NCBI GenBank assembly: GCA_002928535.1
Contig: PERG01000012.1
Location: 1 to 64,000 of the forward strand
Origin: Methylotenera sp.
GTDB lineage: Bacteria; Pseudomonadota; Gammaproteobacteria; Burkholderiales; Methylophilaceae
DNA: 64,000 nucleotides
Reading direction: 5' to 3'
Below the pieces are notes generated by a model that saw only the letters and a program-made list of their open reading frames with translations, made no database searches and had not been told where the DNA came from. This document shows positions 55,085-63,850 of the stretch, in pieces; the stretch's first letter is position 1, and each line of letters begins with the position of its first letter. The position numbers were made by a program, and so were the translations under genes.

Positions 55085-57340
55085 TTAAATTAACCGTTGT
55101 ACGGCCTCAAGGAGATTGCCCTGATCGAAACTGCTCTTGATCAGGTACGCATTCGCGCCAGCTTCAAGTCCGCGCTCTCGATCATCCCGCGTTTCAAGTG
55201 CTGACACGAGTATGACTGGTAAATCAGCTAGTTTGTGGTCGGCCCGGATGCGGGCAGTCAGGTCAAATCCATTCAAACGTGGCATTTCCACATCAGAAAC
55301 CACCAGGTCAAAATGTTCAGCCCTGAGCAGGGTAAATGCCTCCATGCCATCTACTGTCGTTTTAACACGATAGCCCGCTGACTCTAGAATGCCTTTTAAT
55401 AACATGCGTGAGGTAATTGAATCTTCAGCCACCAGTACGGCTTTGGCTTTTGCTGTCGTAGATTCGGCGGTGACTTGCGGAGATGTCTTCGCCATGAGGC
55501 GCGCAGATTGAAGCAGGTCAACAATGTTGAGTATGGGCGCAATCCGGCCTGAGCCTAATATCGTTACCGCAGAAACATTACGTATACGTGAGAAAGGCTT
55601 GCGCAAAGGCTTAACGAGTATTTCCTGTTCGTCTAATACGGCGTCCACTGCAAATGCAATCCGCTGATCCCCCTCGCCCAGTACTATGACAGGGACCGCG
55701 ATTACGAGACTCTCCTTGCGCTCTGGCATTGGTAATTCAAGTATCTCGGCAAGAGGTACCAAAGCCAGAGTGCTACCACTAAAAGTGATGGTCTCACGGC
55801 CTTCAATGGTCTGAATATCGGCCTGTCTGGCGCGTGTTACTCCCTCTACCAGCGTGGTAGGGACTACCATGGTTTGCCCAGCCACTTCGATGATGATACC
55901 TCTGAGGTTTGCTAATGAAGTTGGCATGGTGATGGTGAAAACAGTGCCAATGCCTAACTGACTGCTTACCGAAACCTCGCCGCCCAGTTTGGTGACTTTT
56001 TCCCGCACAATCGTCAGTCCAAGTCCACGTCCTGACAGCTGCGTGATCATTGGGCTGGTAGAGACTGCTGAATGAAAAATCAGTGCCAGTGATTCGGCCT
56101 CATTGAGCTGCATAGAGTCTTTTGCTGAGATGAGCCCGTGCTTGACTGCCGATGCTTTTACTTTGTCGATGTCGATACCGGCGCCGTCATCTTCAATAAT
56201 CAATTGCACTTTGTTGCCGCTGATTTGCGACACTTCAAGCTTGATGGTCGCTTTTGACGGCTTGTTTTTTTTAAAGCGGTCATCCGGCATTTCAATGCCA
56301 TGATCGATACTGTTACGCAGTAAATGGATAAGCGGATCTTTGAGGCTCTCCAAAATCCGCTTGTCGATCTCGATGTCGTCGCCCTCAATTCTGAACTCAG
56401 CTTCTTTACCTTGGTCACGGCATAGATCACGCGCTACTTTGGGCAATGATGCAGAGATTGTGGAAAACGGTAACAACAGTAATTTCTTGGAGCCTTCCAT
56501 CAAATCGTCTACCAACTTGCCAAAGTGATAGCCATCTCGCTCCATGGTGTAGCCAAGCGTTGCTGTCTGACTTTCGACTAATTTGAAATAATCCATGCTC
56601 CAATCGAAAAAATCTAGTAAGCGTGTTACACCTGCAGCAGAACTGCGCTTCTCTTGCATAGGCAAGTGATGACGTAATTCCCGTACTTCCGGTTCTAACG
56701 TTGTCCATGCTTTCCGCCATGCTTCGAAATGCTCAGAGAGCACGCGCAGGTCAATAGCCCGCTGGCGGACAGTAAGCTTCACCATGAGCATCTCTTCTGC
56801 TTGTAATAAGCTGGATTCCAGCTTAGCCACGGCGACTCGTACCGTTTCCTCGGACGCGGTAACTTGCTGCACCTTTGGCACGGGCATGGTAGGCTTTGCA
56901 ATAGGAGTATCAGACTGTGTGGACAGAGTCCCCACGGAGATTGTTTCAACTGTTTGGTCTGAAAACGATGCCTCACGCTTCTGAGAATCAGTAGTTGTAT
57001 CAGAGGGTGTAGTCAGCGCAGAAGTGATGATATTAAGGTCACGGTGCAGAGCATCTAGCGCCTCCAGTGACGGCGCACTTTGTTGCCGTTTCCAGGTTGC
57101 GAATACATCTTCCAGTAACTGACATGACGATTCAATGTCTACAAAGTCAACGGCCCGCGCAGCGCCTTTCAAGCTATGTGCGGCGCGGAACACCAACTCA
57201 ATGATGTCGTGCAGCGCCTCTGGGACGGGTGTTTTTTCCAATTCCAGCAAACCGTCTGAAATCACTTGCAAATGCTCTTTAGCTTCGACTTTGAAAGTCG
57301 CTTGGAGCTTTTTGAGAAATTCCTCGTTTTTGCTGATCAT
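55085..57340 (-). CDS. cheA: CheA-receiver hybrid histidine kinase (WspE-like)
   Basis: 751 residues from ATG 57340; a TTG at 57358 overlapping the MCP stop is possible but has no ribosome site. The HPt domain carries the phospho-acceptor in LVFRAAHSLKGAARAVDF (His about 55). No CheY-binding P2 domain is seen. ATPase: HLLRNSIDHGIEMPDD, IEDDGAGIDIDK, SGRGLGLTIVREKV. A CheW-like domain (about 480-620) follows, then a C-terminal receiver (about 640-750; LVAEDSITSRMLL, Asp in LVVSDVEMPRLNGFD, Lys in AYLIKSSFDQG). This single HPt plus C-terminal receiver layout is that of WspE and FrzE rather than motility CheA. Confidence 0.93.
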   Translation of the reverse strand: MISKNEEFLKKLQATFKVEAKEHLQVISDGLLELEKTPVPEALHDIIELVFRAAHSLKGAARAVDFVDIESSCQLLEDVFATWKRQQSAPSLEALDALHRDLNIITSALTTPSDTTTDSQKREASFSDQTVETISVGTLSTQSDTPIAKPTMPVPKVQQVTASEETVRVAVAKLESSLLQAEEMLMVKLTVRQRAIDLRVLSEHFEAWRKAWTTLEPEVRELRHHLPMQEKRSSAAGVTRLLDFFDWSMDYFKLVESQTATLGYTMERDGYHFGKLVDDLMEGSKKLLLLPFSTISASLPKVARDLCRDQGKEAEFRIEGDDIEIDKRILESLKDPLIHLLRNSIDHGIEMPDDRFKKNKPSKATIKLEVSQISGNKVQLIIEDDGAGIDIDKVKASAVKHGLISAKDSMQLNEAESLALIFHSAVSTSPMITQLSGRGLGLTIVREKVTKLGGEVSVSSQLGIGTVFTITMPTSLANLRGIIIEVAGQTMVVPTTLVEGVTRARQADIQTIEGRETITFSGSTLALVPLAEILELPMPERKESLVIAVPVIVLGEGDQRIAFAVDAVLDEQEILVKPLRKPFSRIRNVSAVTILGSGRIAPILNIVDLLQSARLMAKTSPQVTAESTTAKAKAVLVAEDSITSRMLLKGILESAGYRVKTTVDGMEAFTLLRAEHFDLVVSDVEMPRLNGFDLTARIRADHKLADLPVILVSALETRDDRERGLEAGANAYLIKSSFDQGNLLEAVQRLI

Positions 57341-57354
57341 TTTGACTTCACTTT

Positions 57355-57633
57355 TCAAACTTGATAGCGCTCGACCATTTGTTTAAGCCGTTGGCCGAGC
57401 TCACTCAGGTTACGCGCTGCGATTTCCAGTTGCTGCGCACTTGCCACGTTTTGACTACTGGCAAGCTTAATACTGTCCATAGCCACCGCCACCTGATCCA
57501 CTCCTACCAGTTGCTCTTGACTCGAAGCCGCAATCTGCGTGGCCGCCTGTGCCGAATCCATGACGCTGCCAGTTAACACCTGAATGGCTTCACCAGCCAC
57601 CTCGGTTTGGTGGACTCCGACTTCTACCGCCTT
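57355..57633. repeat. Exact direct repeat in MCP genes, block 1 (partner 59007-59285)
   Basis: These 279 bp, coding for the receptor C-terminus, recur without a difference that I can find at 59007-59285. Block 2 is 58112-58233, identical to 59286-59407 (122 bp). In the second gene the two blocks touch, so the 478 bp that separate them here are missing there. Confidence 0.9.
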
Positions 57634-58992
57634 GCTGCCTTGCTCGGTGGCCATCACAGCAGTTGTGGTGGCTTTCTGGATATCGCCAAGAATGGTGCGT
57701 ACCTGGTTGGTAGCTTGCCGGGATTGCTCAGCCAGACTCTTCACCTCTTGGGCGACAACGCTGAAACCTTTGCCATGCTCACCTGCCTTGGCGGCTTCTA
57801 TCGATGCGTTGACAGCTAGTAAATTGGATTGTGTAGCAAGGTCTTCAACTGAGGCGATGATCTGGCCAATGGCCTGATTCTGTTCGGAGAGCCGTACCAT
57901 GCTGGCGGCAATGGCATTCATTTGCTGACGGATGTTATCCATCCCTTTATTCACATCTTCAATGGATTTGTATCCGCTCTGGGAACTTTGCGCTGCTTTC
58001 TGGGCGCTGTCGGAGACCAGCTTGGCTTTTTGGCTGGACATCTGCGCGGTCTGACGTACTTCTTCTACCGTTGTGGTCGTTTCACTCACGGCCACAGCCG
58101 ATTCACTAGCGCTGGCAGAAAGCTGGGTGGTTGAAGCCACAATCTCGCTGGCGGCTGAACCTAATACGTTGGCACCTTCCAATAATCCTCGGATCTGTTC
58201 GCGCAGATTCTCCGACATGCGCGCAAAGGCATTCCTTAACGCACCTACTTCATCTGTACGCTGCTCCGTTAATAACTGAACTCTTAAATCGCCCGCGGCC
58301 ATACGCTCAGCAGATCGGGTAATTTCAATAAGTGGCCTAGAAATTAGCTGGTTCAAAACAATCGTCAAAACCAAGCCTATTAGAAGTGCCAGACCGCCTA
58401 GAATGGTAAATGTGCGCATTGACTTTGTGGTTAGTTTATTGGTGGCGGCTACCTTCACCTTGGCATATCCCAACATCTCTTTTCCAAGTTCTAATGAAAT
58501 AGTATTCATCTTTTCATAACGGTCAGTCTGAATTCCCTGGATCTTCCTCAGTGCCTCCTTATTCTGACCGGAAAATATCTCGGTAAATACGATTTCCCGT
58601 GTCTGCCGAAAAGCTGCCAGCGTGGTTTTCAACTCATCAAGCTTGGTCATGAACTCTGAATTATTTTGGTAAACATACCCGAGTTGTTCCAGTGAATCTT
58701 CAACTACTTTGACACGACTTCTAATGTCTTGGACCAAGAACTGCTGCTTTGCACGGTCCGGGGTGAGGATCATCTGCAACATTTGAGAGCGTTGCCGGTT
58801 CAAATTAGCCCGTAATTCGACCATGTTGATCACACCCACAAACTCTTGGCCCATCAAGCGTTCCTGTGAATTGCGGATGGACATGATAGTGGTATAAGCG
58901 ATGAAGATGACCATCCCCAACAACACGAACATGGTCCCGAACCCCATTAGAAGTTTGACGCCAGTTTTAAGATTTTTGAACCAGTTCATCAA
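57355..58992 (-). CDS. Methyl-accepting chemotaxis protein (4-helix-bundle sensor)
   Basis: 545 residues. TM1 (about 14-34, LMGFGTMFVLLGMVIFIAYT), a periplasmic four-helix-bundle-like sensor (about 35-190), TM2 (about 193-213, ILGGLALLIGLVLTIVLNQL), HAMP (about 214-267) and the signalling domain with the conserved tip ATQSNLLAVNASIEAAKAGE and FSVVAQEVKSLAEQSRQAT. It ends in MVERYQV and has no CheR/CheB docking pentapeptide. It is the intact receptor of the operon. Its 3' part is identical in DNA to the broken receptor gene upstream. Confidence 0.93.
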   Translation of the reverse strand: MMNWFKNLKTGVKLLMGFGTMFVLLGMVIFIAYTTIMSIRNSQERLMGQEFVGVINMVELRANLNRQRSQMLQMILTPDRAKQQFLVQDIRSRVKVVEDSLEQLGYVYQNNSEFMTKLDELKTTLAAFRQTREIVFTEIFSGQNKEALRKIQGIQTDRYEKMNTISLELGKEMLGYAKVKVAATNKLTTKSMRTFTILGGLALLIGLVLTIVLNQLISRPLIEITRSAERMAAGDLRVQLLTEQRTDEVGALRNAFARMSENLREQIRGLLEGANVLGSAASEIVASTTQLSASASESAVAVSETTTTVEEVRQTAQMSSQKAKLVSDSAQKAAQSSQSGYKSIEDVNKGMDNIRQQMNAIAASMVRLSEQNQAIGQIIASVEDLATQSNLLAVNASIEAAKAGEHGKGFSVVAQEVKSLAEQSRQATNQVRTILGDIQKATTTAVMATEQGSKAVEVGVHQTEVAGEAIQVLTGSVMDSAQAATQIAASSQEQLVGVDQVAVAMDSIKLASSQNVASAQQLEIAARNLSELGQRLKQMVERYQV

Positions 58993-59006
58993 TTGATCTC
59001 CCTATG

Positions 59007-60256
59007 TCAAACTTGATAGCGCTCGACCATTTGTTTAAGCCGTTGGCCGAGCTCACTCAGGTTACGCGCTGCGATTTCCAGTTGCTGCGCACTTGCCACG
59101 TTTTGACTACTGGCAAGCTTAATACTGTCCATAGCCACCGCCACCTGATCCACTCCTACCAGTTGCTCTTGACTCGAAGCCGCAATCTGCGTGGCCGCCT
59201 GTGCCGAATCCATGACGCTGCCAGTTAACACCTGAATGGCTTCACCAGCCACCTCGGTTTGGTGGACTCCGACTTCTACCGCCTTCTGGCAGAAAGCTGG
59301 GTGGTTGAAGCCACAATCTCGCTGGCGGCTGAACCTAATACGTTGGCACCTTCCAATAATCCTCGGATCTGTTCGCGCAGATTCTCCGACATGCGCGCAA
59401 AGGCATTGCCAAGCACATCTTCGGCAGATTGAGGTTTGATGCTGGCGCGCAAATCACCCGTGGCGATCTGCTCGGCCGCATCTGCCATCCCGCGTAAATA
59501 GCGTGTCATGCGCTCGAAGGATCGAGCTAACACGCCAACTTCGTCGCTCCGGTTATCTGTCAGCACATTGACGCTCAGGTCGCCAATGGTGATGCGTTCT
59601 GCCACTGTAGTGAGATACTGTAAAGGGCGAGCGATATTACGCGCAATAATAAAACCAGATAAGGCGGCAAGCAGCAAGGCAACAAGCGTTCCTAAGAGAA
59701 TGGTTCTTTTGGCATTATTTGCATTTATCTGCGCAGCTTCAACACGTTGTTTGAGTGAGGCTTGCTCTTCACTAGCCATCTCTTCGAGTATTTGTCGGAT
59801 TTTATTCGAGAGCGTTATTCCCTTACCAGTCTTGATGATTTCAATACCCATTTTTATGCCATTGGCTTGAATTGCATCCACCGTTTCCTTCGATAGATTA
59901 ACTCGATCTTTGATTGGCATTTCTAGCATGTCCAGTCGCTGTTGTTGGCGAGGATTATCAGCTGTCAGTTTCCGTACTTCTTGAAAACTTTCATCGATAC
60001 TCCGAATTGCTATGTGATAGCGTTCTAGTTGCTGGTCTTGCCCTGTGATAGCGTAACCACGAACACTATTTTGTATGTCTACTGCCAGTGATTCTAATTC
60101 TGCGAGACGCCTCAGAACTTCGTATGTCTGCTGACGTAAATTAGACGCTTCGACGAGTTGAGTAGTGCTTTGGTAAGAGACGATACCGACCATAATAAAA
60201 ATAGCTACTATTAGGCCAAACCCCATACTAATCTTAGTGCCGACATTCCATTTCAT
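59007..60256 (-). pseudogene. Methyl-accepting chemotaxis protein with CHASE3-like sensor, internal deletion
   Basis: The start is ATG 60256 with GAGGA eight bases upstream. The N-terminal half is intact: TM1 (about 8-28), a CHASE3-like periplasmic domain (SVRGYAITGQDQQLERYHIA), TM2 (about 184-204), HAMP (about 205-258), a second HAMP-like segment and the start of the signalling domain (VLGSAASEIVASTTQLSA). There the frame is lost and ends at 59276-59278. The C-terminal 81 residues (59007-59252) continue in another frame. Compared with the neighbour, 478 bp containing the whole CheA-contact tip are missing, so the product cannot signal to CheA. It is either a true deletion between near-identical copies or a collapsed assembly. 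Confidence 0.85.
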
Positions 60257-60291
60257 GATGTAAATCCTCATCAGTAATTCATGCTAAGTAT

Positions 60292-60849
60292 CTAATTTTC
60301 CGGAATCACTTCCTCATGTACGATAATTCTTGGATCAGCCAAAATACGGTCTAAATTCAGCACCACCAGGCACTCTTTCGTTACACCTTTCAGATAATCG
60401 CTATGGATACCAGTAAGTGTTGCCAAGGGAGGTTGCAGGCTGTTTTCCGCTATATTCCGCACACCCACTATGGCATCGGCCAATAAGCCAAACTCGATAT
60501 CGTTGCCTTGAACTAGAATGATCCGGTGCAGATCAGTAATCCCTTTATCAGGCAGGTCGAAAAATTTTTTTATGTCGATGACTGGTGTGATATTGCCCCG
60601 CACGTTCACCATGCCTAATACGAAGGCAGGGGTACAAGGCATTGGAGTCAGGTCTTCAAGAGGGTAGACCTCGTGTACATGGCGTGTTTCCAATGCGTAG
60701 CATTCTTGTGCCAGCTTGAACTCGAGTAGCTCAAGCGAAGACTCTTCCAATGTGTCGTTTTGTGAAGGCTGGGCTAGCAGTTGCGCACGAGTACGCAGTA
60801 TTTTTCTGTCCTCTGCGCTCACATTACTGACTGTCATATTCTTTTTCAT
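60292..60849 (-). CDS. cheW: CheW-type coupling protein (WspD-like)
   Basis: 185 residues. An N-terminal extension (about 1-38) precedes the CheW fold (about 40-175): ELLEFKLAQECYALETRHVH, PMPCTPAFVLGMVNVRGNIT, PVIDIKKFF, and YLKGVTKECLVVLNLDRILA. It bridges receptor and CheA. It overlaps the CheR gene upstream by 4 bp (ATGA) and lies 35 bp before the broken receptor gene. A second, distinct CheW is the first gene of the operon, as Wsp systems have WspB and WspD. Confidence 0.92.
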   Translation of the reverse strand: MKKNMTVSNVSAEDRKILRTRAQLLAQPSQNDTLEESSLELLEFKLAQECYALETRHVHEVYPLEDLTPMPCTPAFVLGMVNVRGNITPVIDIKKFFDLPDKGITDLHRIILVQGNDIEFGLLADAIVGVRNIAENSLQPPLATLTGIHSDYLKGVTKECLVVLNLDRILADPRIIVHEEVIPEN

Positions 60850-62351
60850 GATACGGTTTCCATTATTGGCATGGCGTTAATGATGTCAGTCAATTGTCCT
60901 GCTGTGAGATTATCAGATTCGGGCAATACCTCTTCTGGGGCATAAGTAATTAGCAAGCGCTGTGCAATGGAAAAGTGCTTACAAGCTTCAGCTGTTTTTC
61001 CGCAATGATGAGCGATGCTGCCTAATGAAAAATAAGCCTGCACGAAGTTAGGCCGTAAAAAGATTGCTTGTTGGAAGGATGTCTGTGCCTGTTTGACATC
61101 GCCCCGCTCCATCAAAACAAGGGCGCGCATGTAATAAGCGGCTGCATCAATCTTGTCGGCTGCAATCCAGCGATCGCAGCATAACAGCGCATCTTTCAAT
61201 CGACCTAAGTTAGCGAATGCTCGCGCAAGCAGAGAGAAGGCCTCCAAATAAGAATGTCTGGGCGCCTTTTGGTTAATCATTTCGCATAGCGTATCCGCTA
61301 CTTCTGCGTAATTACCTTGGGTGTAAAGCGATTGAGCAAGGGCCAACATTGCAGACGGATCGTTTGCCTTCACCGATATTGGTTGGAATGCGGCCACGGC
61401 GGTAGGCTTGAACGGTCTCGGTATATATGCTTTGTCCGCAGAGGCCGCAAAAGGGGGGTGCGTAATCGCCGTTGACGGTCTTGAAGGATTTGTTATTGAG
61501 GGATGGTTTTTTTGAAACAGGATGGCTCCGGGATAATGCACACTCCTAAACTGCGGAAATAAGGCCTTAGATGCTTCACTTGGGCTCACTAGCAACCACC
61601 CACCCTCGATTATCGATTTGCTGAGATTGCTGATGACCTTTTGGGTCTGCGTGGGTGAGAAATACATCAGTACATTGCGGCAGAAAACCAAATCCATGGC
61701 ATTGGTATTGTTAGCTAGCGATGGGTAAGCATCTTCAACCAGATTCAAATGACCAAAATTCACCAGTTGCTTGATCTCAGGGATGAGGGCATAGCGGCCA
61801 TCAGCATAAGGTTGGAAATACCGCTTTTTAAGCCATGTTGGTGCATTACGGAATGACCATTCGCTATAAAAGCCTTTAGTTGCTTTCTCTAAAAAGCGTA
61901 GATTGATATCTGTGGCAGTAATGGTTATTTGCCAATCCCGCAAATCAGGCAGTAATTGATGTAACAATATGGCTAGCGTATAAGCTTCTTCGCCGCTGCA
62001 ACAGCCTGCGCACCAGAAACGCAAGCGCTGCTCACGGCTGCGATTCTTGCTAATTAACCCTGGTAAGATGTGCTGAGTCAGCGCTTCTAATAATGGCTTA
62101 TCTCGGAAAAAGTAGGTTTCACCTATCGTTAAATGGCTGGCCAGAATTTGTAAATGTGCTTTTTCCGGGGTTGAGGTAAGCAGCCATTCCATGCATGCCT
62201 CAGGACTCTTGAATCCAATTTCCTGCGAAGCAGCAGCAAGACCTCGCTTAAGGTCATCCCAGCGTTCGCGTGGAAAATACAGACCTATCTTTTCAGCAAC
62301 GAACTCACTGAGCTGTAACAAGTGTGAATCATGAAGGGTAGAGGGCATCAT
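60846..62351 (-). CDS. cheR: CheR methyltransferase with C-terminal TPR domain (WspC-like)
   Basis: 501 residues. CheR N-terminal helices (about 10-80), then the SAM-binding methyltransferase (about 85-275) with GETYFFRDKPLLEALTQHIL, RFWCAGCCSGEEAYTLAILL, ITATDINLRFLEKA and MDLVFCRNVLMYFSP. After a Pro/Ser-rich linker, TPR helices fill about 335-480 (MLALAQSLYTQGNYAEVADT, AAYYMRALVLMERGDVKQAQ, YFSLGSIAHHCGKTAEA). The TPR extension marks WspC-type enzymes. It methylates receptor glutamates. Overlaps CheW on both sides by 4 bp. Confidence 0.93.
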   Translation of the reverse strand: MMPSTLHDSHLLQLSEFVAEKIGLYFPRERWDDLKRGLAAASQEIGFKSPEACMEWLLTSTPEKAHLQILASHLTIGETYFFRDKPLLEALTQHILPGLISKNRSREQRLRFWCAGCCSGEEAYTLAILLHQLLPDLRDWQITITATDINLRFLEKATKGFYSEWSFRNAPTWLKKRYFQPYADGRYALIPEIKQLVNFGHLNLVEDAYPSLANNTNAMDLVFCRNVLMYFSPTQTQKVISNLSKSIIEGGWLLVSPSEASKALFPQFRSVHYPGAILFQKNHPSITNPSRPSTAITHPPFAASADKAYIPRPFKPTAVAAFQPISVKANDPSAMLALAQSLYTQGNYAEVADTLCEMINQKAPRHSYLEAFSLLARAFANLGRLKDALLCCDRWIAADKIDAAAYYMRALVLMERGDVKQAQTSFQQAIFLRPNFVQAYFSLGSIAHHCGKTAEACKHFSIAQRLLITYAPEEVLPESDNLTAGQLTDIINAMPIMETVS

Positions 62352-62809
62352 TTTGATTGCTCTAATGCTTTATCTAAAACGAGCACATCATCGGGGGAGA
62401 GAAACTTATCAAGGTTATAAATCAGTACCAGGCCATCATGGAGTTTGATTGCACCCTGAATCTGCTCAATATCAGACGAGAATTCATCAGCGTTAACGAG
62501 TAACAGCTTATCTACTTCAATTACGTCTTGAGGCGCATCAATCAATAACGCCACTTTATGCTTAGTAGTTTGAGCAATCAGAAAATGATGGCTTGGATTA
62601 AGCTCACTCTCCGGCAAATTCAAGCGCTTGCGGAGATTGAGCACGGGGATAATTTCACCTTTGTAATTAATAATGCCAAGTATGGCAAGAGGCGCGTTGG
62701 GTAGTAGTGTTATCTCGGTAGCATTAACAAGGCGTAATGTATTGGGCAGTGGCAAAGCAAAGCGCTGATCTTCAACAAGAAATACGACCAGATTGATAAG
62801 TTCGGCCAT
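62348..62809 (-). CDS. cheW: CheW-type coupling protein (WspB-like), first gene of the operon
   Basis: 153 residues of CheW fold: LINLVVFLVEDQRFALPLPN, PLAILGIINYKGEIIPVLNL, KVALLIDAPQDVIEVDK and IYNLDKFLSPDD. It differs clearly from the second CheW of the operon. It overlaps CheR by 4 bp. Upstream is an AT-rich region with no gene that I can support, so the operon promoter should lie between about 62820 and 63250. Confidence 0.9.
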   Translation of the reverse strand: MAELINLVVFLVEDQRFALPLPNTLRLVNATEITLLPNAPLAILGIINYKGEIIPVLNLRKRLNLPESELNPSHHFLIAQTTKHKVALLIDAPQDVIEVDKLLLVNADEFSSDIEQIQGAIKLHDGLVLIYNLDKFLSPDDVLVLDKALEQSK

Positions 62810-62990
62810 ATTAGAAACTTGTCAATCTACCCCACGGATTGGGTAGTTGGTCGTTGAGTAATTGAACTCGCCAGTAGTATGAAAGGGTTCGTTATACGAG
62901 GTAAAAAAACATCTCAGGCTAACTAGAACTTTCAGTAAATGTAGTACTTGAAGGCCTATAAACCTTTTACCAGACCCCGTTATCCAAGGC

Positions 62991-63031
62991 GGAATTTTGG
63001 TAATTTCCCTAAAATTGGAATTTCGGTAGTT
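62991..63031. repeat. Pair of 15-bp direct repeats upstream of the chemosensory operon
   Basis: GGAATTTTGGTAATT (62991-63005) and GGAATTTCGGTAGTT (63017-63031) match at 13 of 15 positions with a 26-bp period, about 180 bp upstream of the first gene. They could be tandem sites for an activator or repressor. Confidence 0.4.
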
Positions 63032-63067
63032 TATTAGTAAACGGACCAATTTTATAATTGATACCAT

Positions 63068-63850
63068 TTGATTAACCTCTTTGTATTATTTAGTTTGATT
63101 TTAAAAGGTTTACTAAAATCATCTCTATATTTACATTCCAACACAAAACTAATTAAATGTTTATCGTTAATTGTAACTAATGATATTTATTAAATGTAAA
63201 CATATTAACCATAACGATGGAATTGATTTAGTGTGAATATTTTCTGAGCTTTTAAATAGCTAGTAGTTTTAACAGGATTGTTGATAAATTTACTGAGTAT
63301 CAATGTAGGTTTTTACAGTTTCCGATGAAGTTGAAGCCATAAATTTTGGGGATTGTTTGTAGCTAATGGCGGAAATTGAATGGAATCTTTTAGCTAGATC
63401 AATAATAGTCAACTTAACAGGGTTGTTAAAACACTCTTTTACTCATACTCATTATCTTTATATATGATGCACCCAACTACAATGAAGGAATAATTTAGTG
63501 TTAAATATTTTGCATCAACGCATGATCATTGTTAACCTTCTTTCACTGGCATATTATTTACAAACCTCCTAGCTGAGAGGATTTTGTTGTGTCAACTTAT
63601 GACCAATTAATCAAGTTTAAGAATGCAGGTCAGACGAATGGTTTAATAACTTAAATAGGAAATCTTTTTCTAAATTATGAATTCATGAATAAGAACGATA
63701 TTATTCTTTTCATTGAGTAGACGTGTAGCCTCAATGATCCCCCAGAGTGATCAAAATGGCAGGAACAACGCTCGAGAACTACAAAGTTTACAACTTATGA
63801 TTTTATTTTAATAAAATAGTAGAACAGTAGCCATTCAATCTTTTTTCTGG
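63068..63850. other. AT-rich region without supportable genes
   Basis: About 780 bp with only short frames. Two copies of TTAACAGG(A/G)TTGTT occur at 63269-63282 and 63414-63427. A short frame from GTG 63590 (STYDQLIKFKNAGQTNGL, behind AGAGGA) stops after 21 residues and may be a broken gene start. No RNA gene is recognised. Confidence 0.45.

Noticed and set aside
49595-62809. Flagellar chemotaxis operon
   Set aside because: No CheY, CheD, CheZ, mot or flagellar genes; CheA has a C-terminal receiver and CheR has TPR repeats, which fit the Wsp-like class.
62822-63067. Open frame of 81 codons upstream of the first cheW on the minus strand
   Set aside because: Composition is not protein-like, it has no ribosome site or family resemblance, and it covers the direct repeats that look like promoter DNA.
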